A stretch of 35,102 bases of DNA from JAJDNW01 sp039714495 (GTDB lineage Bacteria; Desulfobacterota; Desulfobacteria; Desulfobacterales; B30-G6), in contig JBDLJD010000030.1 of the NCBI GenBank assembly GCA_039714495.1, positions 1 through 35,102 on the forward strand, given 5' to 3'. Made by a program: the position numbers and the translations under genes. This document shows positions 7,518-15,110 of the stretch, piece after piece (position 1 is the stretch's first letter; each line of letters opens with the position of its first letter). The notes beneath the pieces were generated by a model that saw nothing but the letters and a program-made list of their open reading frames with translations, had not been told where the DNA came from and did not search any database.

Positions 7518-8822
7518 GTGGAAGAAAATAATACCTGGATCGTTTGCAAACATGTCATGGACGTTACTGCAGAAAAGGTTCAGGTCCGCCGTGATAAAGT
7601 CTGCATGTGCTTATTCCTTTTGGCATTGTTTCATGTTCTACTTTTATTTCTTGCCCAGAACCTTGCAGCTGATGAACTACAAGCATCATCTATACAAAAT
7701 ATAGATGCGTCAGAATTTAATAAAACAGGTCCTAATACATCGGACACATTTACGAATGATTATGGTATGCGATTCGTTGCCATATCACCTGGTAGATATT
7801 TCATGGGTAGCCCCGCTGGCGAGTTGGGCAGAATCTATATCTTCGAGAATCAACATGAAATACATATAGAGAAACAATTCTACCTACAGACAACTGAGGT
7901 TACACAAGGGCAGTGGGAAGAGGTGATGGGAAATAATCCCTCCTATTTTAAAAATTGTGGGCAAGGTTGCCCTGTAGAAAATGTTAGCTGGTTTGATGTC
8001 CAGAAATTTATTCTAAAATTAAACCAGAGAAGTACCGAGAGTCGTTATCGTCTTCCAACCGAAGCCGAATGGGAATACGCATGCCGGGCGGGTAGTAAAA
8101 CAGCATTTTCAAACGGAGTTTTGAGGGAAACGGGGTGTCACGAAGATAGCCCTCTGGAGAATATTGCCTGGCATAATTGCAATTCAAATAATACGACCCA
8201 TATAGTTGGACTTAAAATGCCTAACAATAATGGTCTATATGATATGTATGGTAATGTAAACGAGTGGAGTAAGGAGGCGTTTAGAGTAAACTATTCAGAT
8301 AATTTTAACAAAAACAGCAAGAATATAGACTTTGACAGTCAAAAAGCAGTGCGTGGAGGTTCCTATGGAGATGACCCATCGTCTTGTCGTTCTGCATCAC
8401 GTTATTATTTAAAACCCTCCTTGAAGAATCGCACAACCGGTTTTCGTCTCGTTCGAGAGTCAAAGTATTATAAAATTAACGTGTCCCCACCTCTTGAAAC
8501 CGAAAAAAAATTACCGGAAAAAGGTGAACTCAAAATTGCATCTGCCTTGCCGGATAATGAACCCACCCCATATATAGATTTCAAGGAGCCCAGTCTTTTC
8601 ACTGTTCAGGTGGAATCTACCAAGTCCTTAGATTATGCAGAACGCCAGATAGCGAGATATACAAAAGATGGGCATCATGCATTTCATGTAAAAATAAAAA
8701 TACCAAACAAGGGGATTTGGTACAGAATATGTTTAGGGAAATTTACATCTATATCAAAGGCTGAGTTGTTTAACAGAAAGTTAGCCCGGGAGAACAAAAA
8801 GGGCATTATTATAAAAATGTAG
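7518..8822 (+). CDS. Membrane-anchored FGE/SUMF1-like protein with CxH-CxC module and SPOR domain
   Basis: Four parts are visible in 434 residues. Residues 6-31 (TWIVCKHVMD, then VCMC) match the opening of the 125-aa protein at 12432, with C10, H12, C29 and C31 at identical spacing, a possible zinc site. Residues 32-50 are a hydrophobic anchor preceded by RRDK, so the module should be cytoplasmic. Residues 80-320 are a formylglycine-generating-enzyme (SUMF1) fold: TTEVTQGQWEEVMGNNPSYF, YRLPTEAEWEYACRAGS, LYDMYGNVNEWS, AVRGGSYGDD and TTGFRLV. Only one of the two FGE active-site Cys is present (GGSYGDDPSSC; the other position is Asp), so sulfatase activation is doubtful. Residues 358-430 look like a SPOR peptidoglycan-binding domain. 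Start is GTG at 7518 with a weak AAAGG. An alternative ATG at residue 30 would give a plain signal peptide but lacks a Shine-Dalgarno. Confidence 0.85.
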   Translation: MEENNTWIVCKHVMDVTAEKVQVRRDKVCMCLFLLALFHVLLLFLAQNLAADELQASSIQNIDASEFNKTGPNTSDTFTNDYGMRFVAISPGRYFMGSPAGELGRIYIFENQHEIHIEKQFYLQTTEVTQGQWEEVMGNNPSYFKNCGQGCPVENVSWFDVQKFILKLNQRSTESRYRLPTEAEWEYACRAGSKTAFSNGVLRETGCHEDSPLENIAWHNCNSNNTTHIVGLKMPNNNGLYDMYGNVNEWSKEAFRVNYSDNFNKNSKNIDFDSQKAVRGGSYGDDPSSCRSASRYYLKPSLKNRTTGFRLVRESKYYKINVSPPLETEKKLPEKGELKIASALPDNEPTPYIDFKEPSLFTVQVESTKSLDYAERQIARYTKDGHHAFHVKIKIPNKGIWYRICLGKFTSISKAELFNRKLARENKKGIIIKM

Positions 8823-8876
8823 CCGTTGTAATAGGCATGACGTCACCTCCTATGTCTTGGCGGTTGTCGCATCATC

Positions 8877-8892
8877 TGTTTACATGTAAACA
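8877..8892. promoter_or_regulatory. Perfect 16-bp palindrome
   Basis: TGTTTACATGTAAACA is a perfect palindrome in the 243-base gap between the FGE-like gene and the small Cys peptide gene. It is a candidate operator, though no clear promoter is attached to it. The 8823-9065 gap otherwise holds only a weak open frame that I reject. Confidence 0.4.
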
Positions 8893-9065
8893 TAAGATAA
8901 TACGGATGAGCAGTTTGTCCTTGATAATTTACGCCATTTTGTTGGCTCATCAGTCCCGGCGCAGACTGGTCTCAGGTTACAAGCGGTTTCGTTCATCTCC
9001 ACCTAATCGCCAAAAAGTGATGTCTACAGGTTTTTCAGCATATCACCATTGTAGGAGGCAAAATC

Positions 9066-9164
9066 ATGAAATCTGGATTCTGCCCAAACTGCAGGACGGT
9101 TAAATTATGTTATCACAACTGCCATATTCTTGCGTTCATAGGCCTACCTGTGGTATGCTGGTAA
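9066..9164 (+). CDS. 32-aa Cys-rich peptide
   Basis: The frame encodes a 32-residue peptide beginning MKSGFCPNCRTVKLCYHNCH and then a hydrophobic tail (ILAFIGLPVVCW). C6, C9, C15 and C19 (CxxC-x5-CxxxC) with nearby His could bind a metal such as zinc or iron. GTAGGAGG sits 8 bases before the ATG, a strong ribosome-binding site and the main support. The stop lies 28 bases before the hemerythrin-like frame, so the two may be co-transcribed. It is short enough to be chance, hence the moderate confidence. Confidence 0.4.
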   Translation: MKSGFCPNCRTVKLCYHNCHILAFIGLPVVCW

Positions 9165-9192
9165 TGTCCAAAACGCATCAAAAAAACCTCAG

Positions 9193-9510
9193 TTGTTCAA
9201 ATTAGCAAATGAGATACAGTATTCATCGCCTTCTGAATTTAGCCAGTACGCAGAGAAGCTATACAAATATACTAAATCTCATTTCAGTGAAGAGGAGCGA
9301 TATTATTCTGAAAATAAATCTCCCTTGATAAATGAGCATTTAGGACTTCACAACAAACTCCTCAATGATTTGATTTTGATTATCGATGAGGGGATATCTA
9401 CCCATGAAAAATTCGAAAAGCTAAAATACTTCTATCTGAAATGGCTTGTTGATCATATTTTATACCAAGACAGGAGAGTCATCCGAGATATAAATCCGAA
9501 ATTATCATAA
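9193..9510 (+). CDS. Hemerythrin-like protein, N-terminally truncated
   Basis: The 105-residue frame follows the bacteriohemerythrin fold from late helix A onward: MFKLANEIQ, then KSHFSEEERYY, INEHLGLHNKL and LVDHILYQD. Six of the seven usual di-iron ligands are present: H30 and E34 (H-x3-E), H49 and H53 (H-x3-H), H88 and D93 (H-x4-D). The first histidine, normally four residues before the LF of this start, is missing; the in-frame codons upstream give KKPQ there. Another frame just upstream encodes GMLVMSKTH with a His at the expected distance from Gly, so a small insertion or frameshift may have broken the gene. Start would be TTG at 9193 with no good Shine-Dalgarno. Either a decaying gene or a variant with an incomplete iron site. 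Confidence 0.6.
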   Translation: MFKLANEIQYSSPSEFSQYAEKLYKYTKSHFSEEERYYSENKSPLINEHLGLHNKLLNDLILIIDEGISTHEKFEKLKYFYLKWLVDHILYQDRRVIRDINPKLS

Positions 9511-9607
9511 AAAAGTAATTCCCAAATTGCCGATGACAACACATCAGCACAATATGCCCTTCTAAAAAGGCTGTGGTATTCATGTTATCAGTAATTTAAT
9601 CAGACCG

Positions 9608-9979
9608 TTGATTATCTCCATCATTAACCTTTCACTGACCAATAATTCATTTCATACGCCCCAGACGCTGAAAGACCGGCTTGCGGGCATGGGTATCGAC
9701 GTTCCTGAAGACTGTTTTTACACCTCTGCCATGGCTACCGCCAGCTTTATCAAACTGCAGCGGCCGGATGGCTGTTCAACTCATGTGATCGGCGACAGGA
9801 TGGATACGGATATCGTGGGTGGGCTGGAAGCCGGCATGGCCACCTGCCTGGTCCTTTCCGGCGTGACATCCAGGGAAGGCATGGGGCGTTTCCCGTATCA
9901 ACCCGACTATGTTTTCAACAACCTCGGCGAGATCGACCCTGAAACCCTATTGTCGACCAGGGTCAGGGTGGAAAATTGA
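9608..9979 (+). pseudogene. NagD-type HAD-IIA phosphatase with internal deletion
   Basis: Intact HAD-IIA phosphatases (NagD, phosphoglycolate phosphatase type) are about 250-270 residues; this frame has 123. It begins inside motif II (LTNNSFHTPQTLKDRL, GIDVPEDCFYTSAMATA), so the DxDG motif I is lost. After FIKLQRPDGCSTHVIG it jumps straight to DRMDTDIVGGLEAGMATCL, the C-terminal motif IV loop. The cap domain and motif III Lys are absent. The join falls at HVIG, a motif that occurs near both break points in full-length relatives, which suggests deletion by short homology. The gene lies exactly where AT-rich sequence gives way to GC-richer sequence. It cannot be an active phosphatase. Confidence 0.75.
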
Positions 9980-10494
9980 AAGAGAATCACTTTATTGAAT
10001 TTCAAAAATTCAACCAGCGCTTTATCTGGGCCTTTATGATCGGTGCTTCAGCCGCTGTTGTCGCTTTGTTCGGCTACGGTATGCTAAAACAGCTTGTATA
10101 CGGTCAACCCTGGGGCGATCGACCCATGTCTGACCTTGCCCTGACCATTGTCGGTTCCGCTACAATGCTGTTCATGGTAGGCATTACCTGTTTATTTTAT
10201 GTTTTGAAACTAATAACCGAAGTGCGAGCTGATGGCCTGTATATCCGCTTTTTCCCGTTGTCACATCGCATCATTTCTTACGAAAGCATTATTTCCTGCA
10301 ATGCCAGAACCTACCGCCCCATATTGGAATATGGCGGATGGGGGATCCGCTATGGGCGTCATGGCAAGGCGTATAATGTAAGCGGCAACAGAGGCGTCCA
10401 ACTGGAACTGTCAGAGGGTAAACCGCTGCTGATCGGGTCACAGCGGTCCGAGGAGCTTGCCCGCGCGATTAATGCAAAACGGAACAGCCGTTAG
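9976..10494 (+). CDS. DUF6141-like membrane protein
   Basis: The 172-residue protein has two membrane helices at about residues 17-38 and 55-80, then a soluble C-terminal domain. The latter contains GLYIRFFPLSHRIISYESI and WGIRYGRHGKAYNVSGNRGV, followed by PLLIGSQRSEELARAI. This is the pattern of DUF6141-like proteins, which resemble bacterial PH-domain membrane proteins. The TTG start at 9976 overlaps the stop of the phosphatase remnant by four bases, so it may once have been coupled to it. No biochemical function is known. Confidence 0.75.
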   Translation: MKENHFIEFQKFNQRFIWAFMIGASAAVVALFGYGMLKQLVYGQPWGDRPMSDLALTIVGSATMLFMVGITCLFYVLKLITEVRADGLYIRFFPLSHRIISYESIISCNARTYRPILEYGGWGIRYGRHGKAYNVSGNRGVQLELSEGKPLLIGSQRSEELARAINAKRNSR

Positions 10495-10637
10495 CCCGTC
10501 TGTATTGGAAATAGACAAGATTCATTTTAGGACTTGCGATAGTTATGATAACTTAGTTTAATGATTCAGGGCACCTCATAGAGAGAACACTCATAGGTCA
10601 ACCTTCCGTATAACCTGTTTAAAAGAAGGATATAACT

Positions 10638-11753
10638 ATGCAGATTCATGACATCGCCATTATTGGGGCCGGTCCCGGGGGGCTTGGCTGCGCTATCAAG
10701 GCAGCCGAATCCGGATTGTCGTATGTGCTTCTGGAAAAAGGGCAGAATGTGTTTCAGGGAATCGTCGACTCTTATCCCCGAGGCAAGAAAGTCTACCCCA
10801 CCGTCCCCAAAAACATGAGTGGTCCGTTTCCGATTCCAGACCTCGAGCCGAGTGCATCTAACGAGCCGGTAGAGGAGTATGTGACCAAAATAGAAGCGTG
10901 TGTAGAGAAATATGGGATTGAGATCGCACTCAATGAGGAATTTCAAGACATTTCAAAAGAAAAGGATGGTTTTTCCATCCTCACTAAAGGAAACCGGTAC
11001 GCTGCCCGGAATGTGGTTCTCGCTTTTGGAAGCAATATCCCGATAGAACTTGGTGTATACGGGGAAGCAAAAACAATTGCCCGGAAACTGGACAATACAG
11101 AGGAGCACATAGGGGCGCCAACGCTTGTATTGGGGGGCGGCAATGCGGCTGCCGATGTGGTCTCCACGCTTTCCAAAGCCAAGCGCGATGCCGGTGACCA
11201 GACACCCATTTACTGGGGCCATCGCAAAGAACAATTTAAGGTCAACAAGGAGGTGGCCCGCGATTTAGGTGAGGAAATCCTTCTGGGCGGCAACATCAAG
11301 ATATTACTGAGTGCCATCCCCAAAATCGGCGAGGTCGATGAGGACGGGGTTGACCGGCTGATGATCCAGACTAGCGAAATTCCGCTGGGAAAGGGTGTAG
11401 AATTGCAGCAGGGCATGAGTTTTCCCATGAAGCACGTGATAGCCTGTATAGGCACCCAGGGACCGGCCCCTATTTATGACCATCTGAAACTCCAGATGAT
11501 TACCTGCACCGGAGGTATTTGCCGTATCGGCAAGGAAGGTGCCAAGCTGATTATGCTGGATGCCTGCTATCAAACAAGCAGCAATGGTATTTATGCCATT
11601 GGCGGTGCTATCAGCCCTTCTTATATAGCTGTGGAAGTAAAGGGCAGTTTTCAGGAAGTCAAACACCCTAATCTTATTTTTACCGCTGTTCGAGACGCTC
11701 AGATCGCCATGACCGACATCGTGGAACGCATGAGTAAACCATCACCTGCATAA
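10638..11753 (+). CDS. FAD/NAD(P)-binding oxidoreductase (YpdA/thioredoxin-reductase-like)
   Basis: The 371-residue flavoprotein has an N-terminal FAD-binding GxGxxG (AIIGAGPGGLGCAIKAAESG, residues 8-27) and a second dinucleotide fold for NAD(P)H (TLVLGGGNAAADVVSTLSKA, near residue 160). Near the C-terminus is GIYAIGGAIS, the FAD ribityl-binding region, followed by the pattern AVRDAQIA. There is no CxxC redox pair, so it is not a classical thioredoxin reductase; the layout resembles YpdA-type putative bacillithiol-disulfide reductases. It may instead pass electrons to a ferredoxin or disulfide partner. AGAAGGA precedes the ATG. It is a single gene, with the MFS-SDR remnant convergent downstream. 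Confidence 0.85.
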   Translation: MQIHDIAIIGAGPGGLGCAIKAAESGLSYVLLEKGQNVFQGIVDSYPRGKKVYPTVPKNMSGPFPIPDLEPSASNEPVEEYVTKIEACVEKYGIEIALNEEFQDISKEKDGFSILTKGNRYAARNVVLAFGSNIPIELGVYGEAKTIARKLDNTEEHIGAPTLVLGGGNAAADVVSTLSKAKRDAGDQTPIYWGHRKEQFKVNKEVARDLGEEILLGGNIKILLSAIPKIGEVDEDGVDRLMIQTSEIPLGKGVELQQGMSFPMKHVIACIGTQGPAPIYDHLKLQMITCTGGICRIGKEGAKLIMLDACYQTSSNGIYAIGGAISPSYIAVEVKGSFQEVKHPNLIFTAVRDAQIAMTDIVERMSKPSPA

Positions 11754-11780
11754 ATTATTTTCAATAGGATCGCTTCACGC

Positions 11781-12173
11781 TCATTCAATATTCAGGTGGT
11801 AATACCCAAGAATTATTTTTTCGAACAGGCAACCGGGCAGCACTTTTTTCAGCAGTACGGACAGTTTCTCCATGGAAGACCCCACCCTGTACCTCAGTTT
11901 CGGTTTTTCTTGCTTGATGATGCTGTAAATGGCAGGGCCCATGCGTTCCGGGCCGGCCGCTTTTTCCATCTGTGTATTGGCCACTTCCTCCACCATGGTG
12001 CTGGTTTCGCCGTAGGGCGAGTTGCTTGCCAAATCAACCCTCAGCCTGTTTTGAAATTCCGGGATGATCTTCCTGTCGAAGTAGGAAACCAGCACGGTCA
12101 GCAACAGTACGGCCGGCATCTGCCAGCGCAGGTTGGGGATGGTTCCCTTATTGGCTGTGGTTTCATCTTCCAT
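11781..12173 (-). pseudogene. Chimera of MFS N-terminus and SDR C-terminus
   Basis: The 130-residue frame joins two unrelated families. Residues 13-36 (IPNLRWQMPAVLLLTVLVSY plus FDRK) are the start and first helix of an MFS transporter, including the Y-x-DR ending. From about residue 40 the sequence becomes the end of a short-chain dehydrogenase: LRVDLASNSPYGETSTMVEE, then GPAIYSIIKQEKPKLRYRVG and VLLKKVLPGCLFEKIIL. The SDR part lacks the cofactor-binding Rossmann core and the YxxxK site. It looks like the product of a deletion that removed most of two neighbouring genes. The frame is open, but a functional product is unlikely. Confidence 0.7.
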
Positions 12174-12309
12174 GTTACATCCGTTGGTATATTTTTCGAA
12201 TAGGTCCGATTATTTGTCAAGGCAGAATTCGGGGAATGCTATCTGCTGCTTAAAGGAAAATATCCGATAAATATACACTTGATATATTCATATCTATTTA
12301 GTAAAACTC

Positions 12310-12387
12310 AAATCAGCGGCGACGGCAGATCTGGCCCCTTCGAGGGGCCTTCCTCATACCTCCGGCTCTGCTGGCGGTCGCTGATTT
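12310..12387 (+). promoter_or_regulatory. Structured leader with an anti-Shine-Dalgarno element
   Basis: Three nested stems can form: AAATCAGCG (12310-12318) with CGCTGATTT (12379-12387), GCAGA (12325-12329) with TCTGC (12367-12371), and GGCCCCT-tcg-AGGGGCC (12333-12349). A free strand, ACCTCC (12358-12363), is perfectly complementary to the Shine-Dalgarno GGAGGT at 12418-12423 of the next gene. The fold could therefore switch between exposing and hiding that ribosome-binding site. A Rho-independent terminator reading is weaker because the T-run is only four bases. Confidence 0.5.
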
Positions 12388-12431
12388 TCCGTAAAAATAG
12401 CGAGGTTTATGCTTGAAGGAGGTTTTTCGTA

Positions 12432-12809
12432 TTGGGCGAAACATGGATAATCTGCAGGCACGTCATGGACGGCTCTGCTGAAAGAGTAGAGCTGAGAAAG
12501 GATAAAATCTGCCTCTGTTGTGAGTGTGCCGATGATATCGATATCGTCAACACGGAGGAGGTATTTATTCTTGATGAAGACCGCCTCGAGTACACCCTGC
12601 ACAACTTCGAGCATGTGGACGGCCTCCGGCACATCGACAAGACAATGGATCCCCACGGCAGAATCATCACCAATAAAAGAAGCGGCAAAGATCGACGCTC
12701 GGGCGAAGACCGCCGGTCGGCAGATCCTAAGGCCTATGCAGGCACTGAAAGGCGCAGTCAGAAATACAGGCGCACCGGAGACGACAGGCGGGCGACCCCC
12801 GAAGATTAA
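12432..12809 (+). CDS. 125-aa protein with CxH-CxC module and RR-DRR module
   Basis: Two modules flank an acidic centre. Residues 4-29 (TWIICRHVMD, then ICLC) match the N-terminus of the FGE-SPOR protein at 7518: 16 of 26 residues are identical, with C8, H10, C27 and C29 at the same spacing. C30 and C32 add further possible zinc ligands. Residues 33-85 are acidic (VNTEEVFILDEDRLEYTL). Residues 88-120 carry the Arg-rich module DRRSGEDRRSAD, YAGTERR, YRRTGDDRR, shared with 3204-3350 and the RND exporter. Start is TTG at 12432 with GAAGGAGG 9 bases upstream, inside a potentially structured leader. No signal peptide, so probably cytoplasmic. The function is unknown; metal binding is inferred from the Cys/His pattern alone. 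Confidence 0.85.
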   Translation: MGETWIICRHVMDGSAERVELRKDKICLCCECADDIDIVNTEEVFILDEDRLEYTLHNFEHVDGLRHIDKTMDPHGRIITNKRSGKDRRSGEDRRSADPKAYAGTERRSQKYRRTGDDRRATPED

Positions 12810-12966
12810 TTTTTCCAAGAAATGGCATGAGGTTTAAAAACAATCAGTACCTCCAGATTCTTTTAAAAATATTCTCTGCGTTCTTTGCTCCTTGAGCGCA
12901 GCAGGCGGTGAGATAAATCAGGCCCTTTTAAGGGTTGCCATTATGCCCCCCCTTCGAGGATGGTTT

Positions 12967-13317
12967 TTAGCTGGTTTTCGGCCATTTTTTAACAATCCCG
13001 ATAATATTTCTCACATACGCACATTCACATTTCACACCACACGGCTTCAGATTATCCTTGTACAGGCAGTAACCCGGGCATTCCTCGCTGCCTGTAGCAC
13101 GCACATTGAAAATCGGGCCCTCGTACAATCCGTTGAAATTTCGAACGGATAAAGACAGATTTGAACCGCAGGTGTGAAAGAAGACAAAGGCACCGGCTGT
13201 AATGTCGTCGAAGTTGGCCCGGTACTCGATTATTTCCAGGCCCGGGTCTTTCAGGAAAAGATCACGGGTGGACCACTTCGTTCCACACGGTCTGCATTGG
13301 AAAAACAAGGGCGGCAT
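12967..13317 (-). CDS. Small Cys-rich protein of unknown function
   Basis: The 116-residue protein opens MPPLFFQCRPCGTKW, a CxxC knuckle, continues through ANFDDITAGAFVFFHTCGSNL, and ends with a cluster: ECPGYCLYKDNLKPCGVKCECAYVRNII, given here only as its Cys pattern C-x3-C-x8-C-x3-C-x-C. The spacing suggests zinc or iron-sulfur binding. AAGGAA lies just upstream of the ATG, supporting the start. I recall similar hypothetical proteins in sulfate reducers but cannot name a family. It is transcribed alone, convergent with the 125-aa gene. Confidence 0.7.
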   Translation of the reverse strand: MPPLFFQCRPCGTKWSTRDLFLKDPGLEIIEYRANFDDITAGAFVFFHTCGSNLSLSVRNFNGLYEGPIFNVRATGSEECPGYCLYKDNLKPCGVKCECAYVRNIIGIVKKWPKTS

Positions 13318-13630
13318 ACGGCTTTCCTTAAATCTCCGCCAAGTCTAATTTCCCGCAGCCAGATGCGAAAAGCTATAAAATATGCAAATCACATAATAGT
13401 GCGTGGTTTGCCGCGCGGAGATTTTGTCCTGACGATAGCATTTTTAGAATATAATACCTAAATATTTTATAAAAAATAGCAATAATGTCAAGATGATAAA
13501 ACCGTTTTCCATTGAAATTGTTTGGTATTTTAATATTCGATATTAGAATTTCCGGTTTATCCGGGTTGGGATTTGTTCAACACCGCCCGCTTGTGGTAAG
13601 GTGATGTTCAGACCGTATCAGAAGGGTTAC

Positions 13631-13702
13631 AAAATCGTGTTCCGCGATTTTTATCTAAAATTTGAATTCACCCCATGCTGAAAGTAGAGGGGAATTCAAA
13701 TT
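13631..13702 (+). promoter_or_regulatory. Two hairpins in the leader of the COG2509 gene
   Basis: The first hairpin pairs AAAATCG (13631-13637) with CGATTTT (13645-13651). The second pairs 13659-13674 with 13689-13702: a 14-bp stem built on AATTTGAATTC and CCCC with one bulged A and a 14-base loop. The second ends only a few bases before the AAAAGGAG ribosome-binding site and so could affect translation or be an operator. The rest of the 13318-13630 gap is AT-rich with no gene. Confidence 0.45.
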
Positions 13703-13715
13703 AAAAGGAGAGAAA

Positions 13716-15110
13716 ATGGATGCAAAAGAAGCGTCTGCCAAGATATATGACGTGATCATCGTGGGCGGGGGGCCGGCTGGCCTGTTTGCCGCTTACTATC
13801 TGAGCGAAAACTCGGATTTGAGAGTGTTGCTCCTTGAGAAAGGCAAGGGAACTTCGCAAAGGATCTGCCCCATCAAGGAGGAACAGCAGTGTGTGAAGTG
13901 CAAGCCATGCAACATCCTGTGCGGTATCGGCGGCGCCGGGCTTTTTTCCGACGGCAAGCTGAACTACATCCACAAACTGGGTAAAACCGATCTGACCCAG
14001 TTCATGTCGCAGCGGCAGGCTGAAGAGCTGATCGATGAGACGGAAGGCATATTCAACCGTTTCGGCATGGACGGCCCCATTTACCCCACCGACATGGAGA
14101 CAGCCAAGAGTATACGAAAAAACGCCAAACGCTACGGCATCGACCTGTTGATCATCAAGCAGAAGCACCTGGGGAGCGACTGCCTGCCCGGTCATATAGC
14201 GGGGCTTGCAAGGTATATAAAATCCAACGGTGTGACCGTACACACGTCTGAAGAGGTGAAGGATGTGCTGGTCAAAAAGGGGCGGGTTACCGGGGTGGTG
14301 ACAGAACGTACGACCTACCATGCGGACAATGTAATCCTCGCCCCCGGACGGGTGGGGGCCGAGTGGGTGGGCAGTCTGGCCCTCAAGCATGGGCTCGGTC
14401 TGGAGCAGCGGGGCATCGAAGTGGGGGTGAGGGTCGAGGTCCACAATGACATCATGCAGGACCTGTGCGAAGTCATCTACGATCCCACTTTTTTCATCCA
14501 GACCACCAAGTACGACGACCAGACCCGCACATTCTGCACAAACAAAGGCGGCTTTGTTTCCCTGGAAAATTATACAAATTTTGTCTGCGTGAACGGGCAC
14601 GCCTATCTGAACAATAAATCCACCAACACCAACTTTGCGTTCCTGTCCAAGGTGGTGCTGACGGAGCCGGTCACCGACAATCAGGCCTACGGTGAATCCA
14701 TCGGCAGCCTGGCAACGCTTATCGGGGGCGGGAAACCAATCCTCCAGCGTTTCGGCGACCTGAAGCGCGGACGGCGCAGCACCTGGCACAGGGTTAATAA
14801 AGGCTATATCGAACCCACGCTCAACAATGTGGTGTGCGGTGACATTGCCATGGCCCTGCCGGAAAGGATTCTGACCAATATCATCGAAGGGTTGGACAAG
14901 CTGAATTGTGTTGTCCCGGGGGTGTCCAACGATGAAACCCTGCTCTACGCGCCTGAGATCAAGTTTTTTGCCACCCAGGTTGAGACCGCCAGCAATTTGG
15001 AAACGAAAATCAAGGGAATGTATGTGGCCGGGGACGGCCCTGGTGTGGCCGGCAATATCGTTTCGGCCAGCGCAACCGGGCTAATTCCTGCCAAGGCCAT
15101 TATCTCATAA
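13716..15110 (+). CDS. COG2509-type FAD-dependent oxidoreductase
   Basis: From the ATG at 13716 (AAAAGGAGAG just upstream) the protein has 464 residues; the open frame extends 18 codons further but without a ribosome-binding site. The FAD fold begins YDVIIVGGGPAGLFAAYYL. A Cys cluster follows, CPIKEEQQCVKCKPCNILCG, then GIGGAGLFSDGKLNY, the hallmark of the COG2509 group of uncharacterised FAD-dependent dehydrogenases. The C-terminal FAD motif is GMYVAGDGPGVAGNIVSASA. The closely spaced Cys residues might bind an iron-sulfur cluster or act in redox, but this is not established for the family. The last 11 bases overlap the convergent hydrolase gene. Confidence 0.9.
   Translation: MDAKEASAKIYDVIIVGGGPAGLFAAYYLSENSDLRVLLLEKGKGTSQRICPIKEEQQCVKCKPCNILCGIGGAGLFSDGKLNYIHKLGKTDLTQFMSQRQAEELIDETEGIFNRFGMDGPIYPTDMETAKSIRKNAKRYGIDLLIIKQKHLGSDCLPGHIAGLARYIKSNGVTVHTSEEVKDVLVKKGRVTGVVTERTTYHADNVILAPGRVGAEWVGSLALKHGLGLEQRGIEVGVRVEVHNDIMQDLCEVIYDPTFFIQTTKYDDQTRTFCTNKGGFVSLENYTNFVCVNGHAYLNNKSTNTNFAFLSKVVLTEPVTDNQAYGESIGSLATLIGGGKPILQRFGDLKRGRRSTWHRVNKGYIEPTLNNVVCGDIAMALPERILTNIIEGLDKLNCVVPGVSNDETLLYAPEIKFFATQVETASNLETKIKGMYVAGDGPGVAGNIVSASATGLIPAKAIIS

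Noticed and set aside
8837..9103. 88-codon plus-strand frame after the FGE-like gene
   Set aside because: Composition is unlike a protein, and the better supported 32-aa Cys frame overlaps it with a strong ribosome-binding site.
13701..14789. 362-codon minus-strand frame opposite the COG2509 gene
   Set aside because: It is the antisense shadow of a clear FAD enzyme; GC-rich third positions keep it open.
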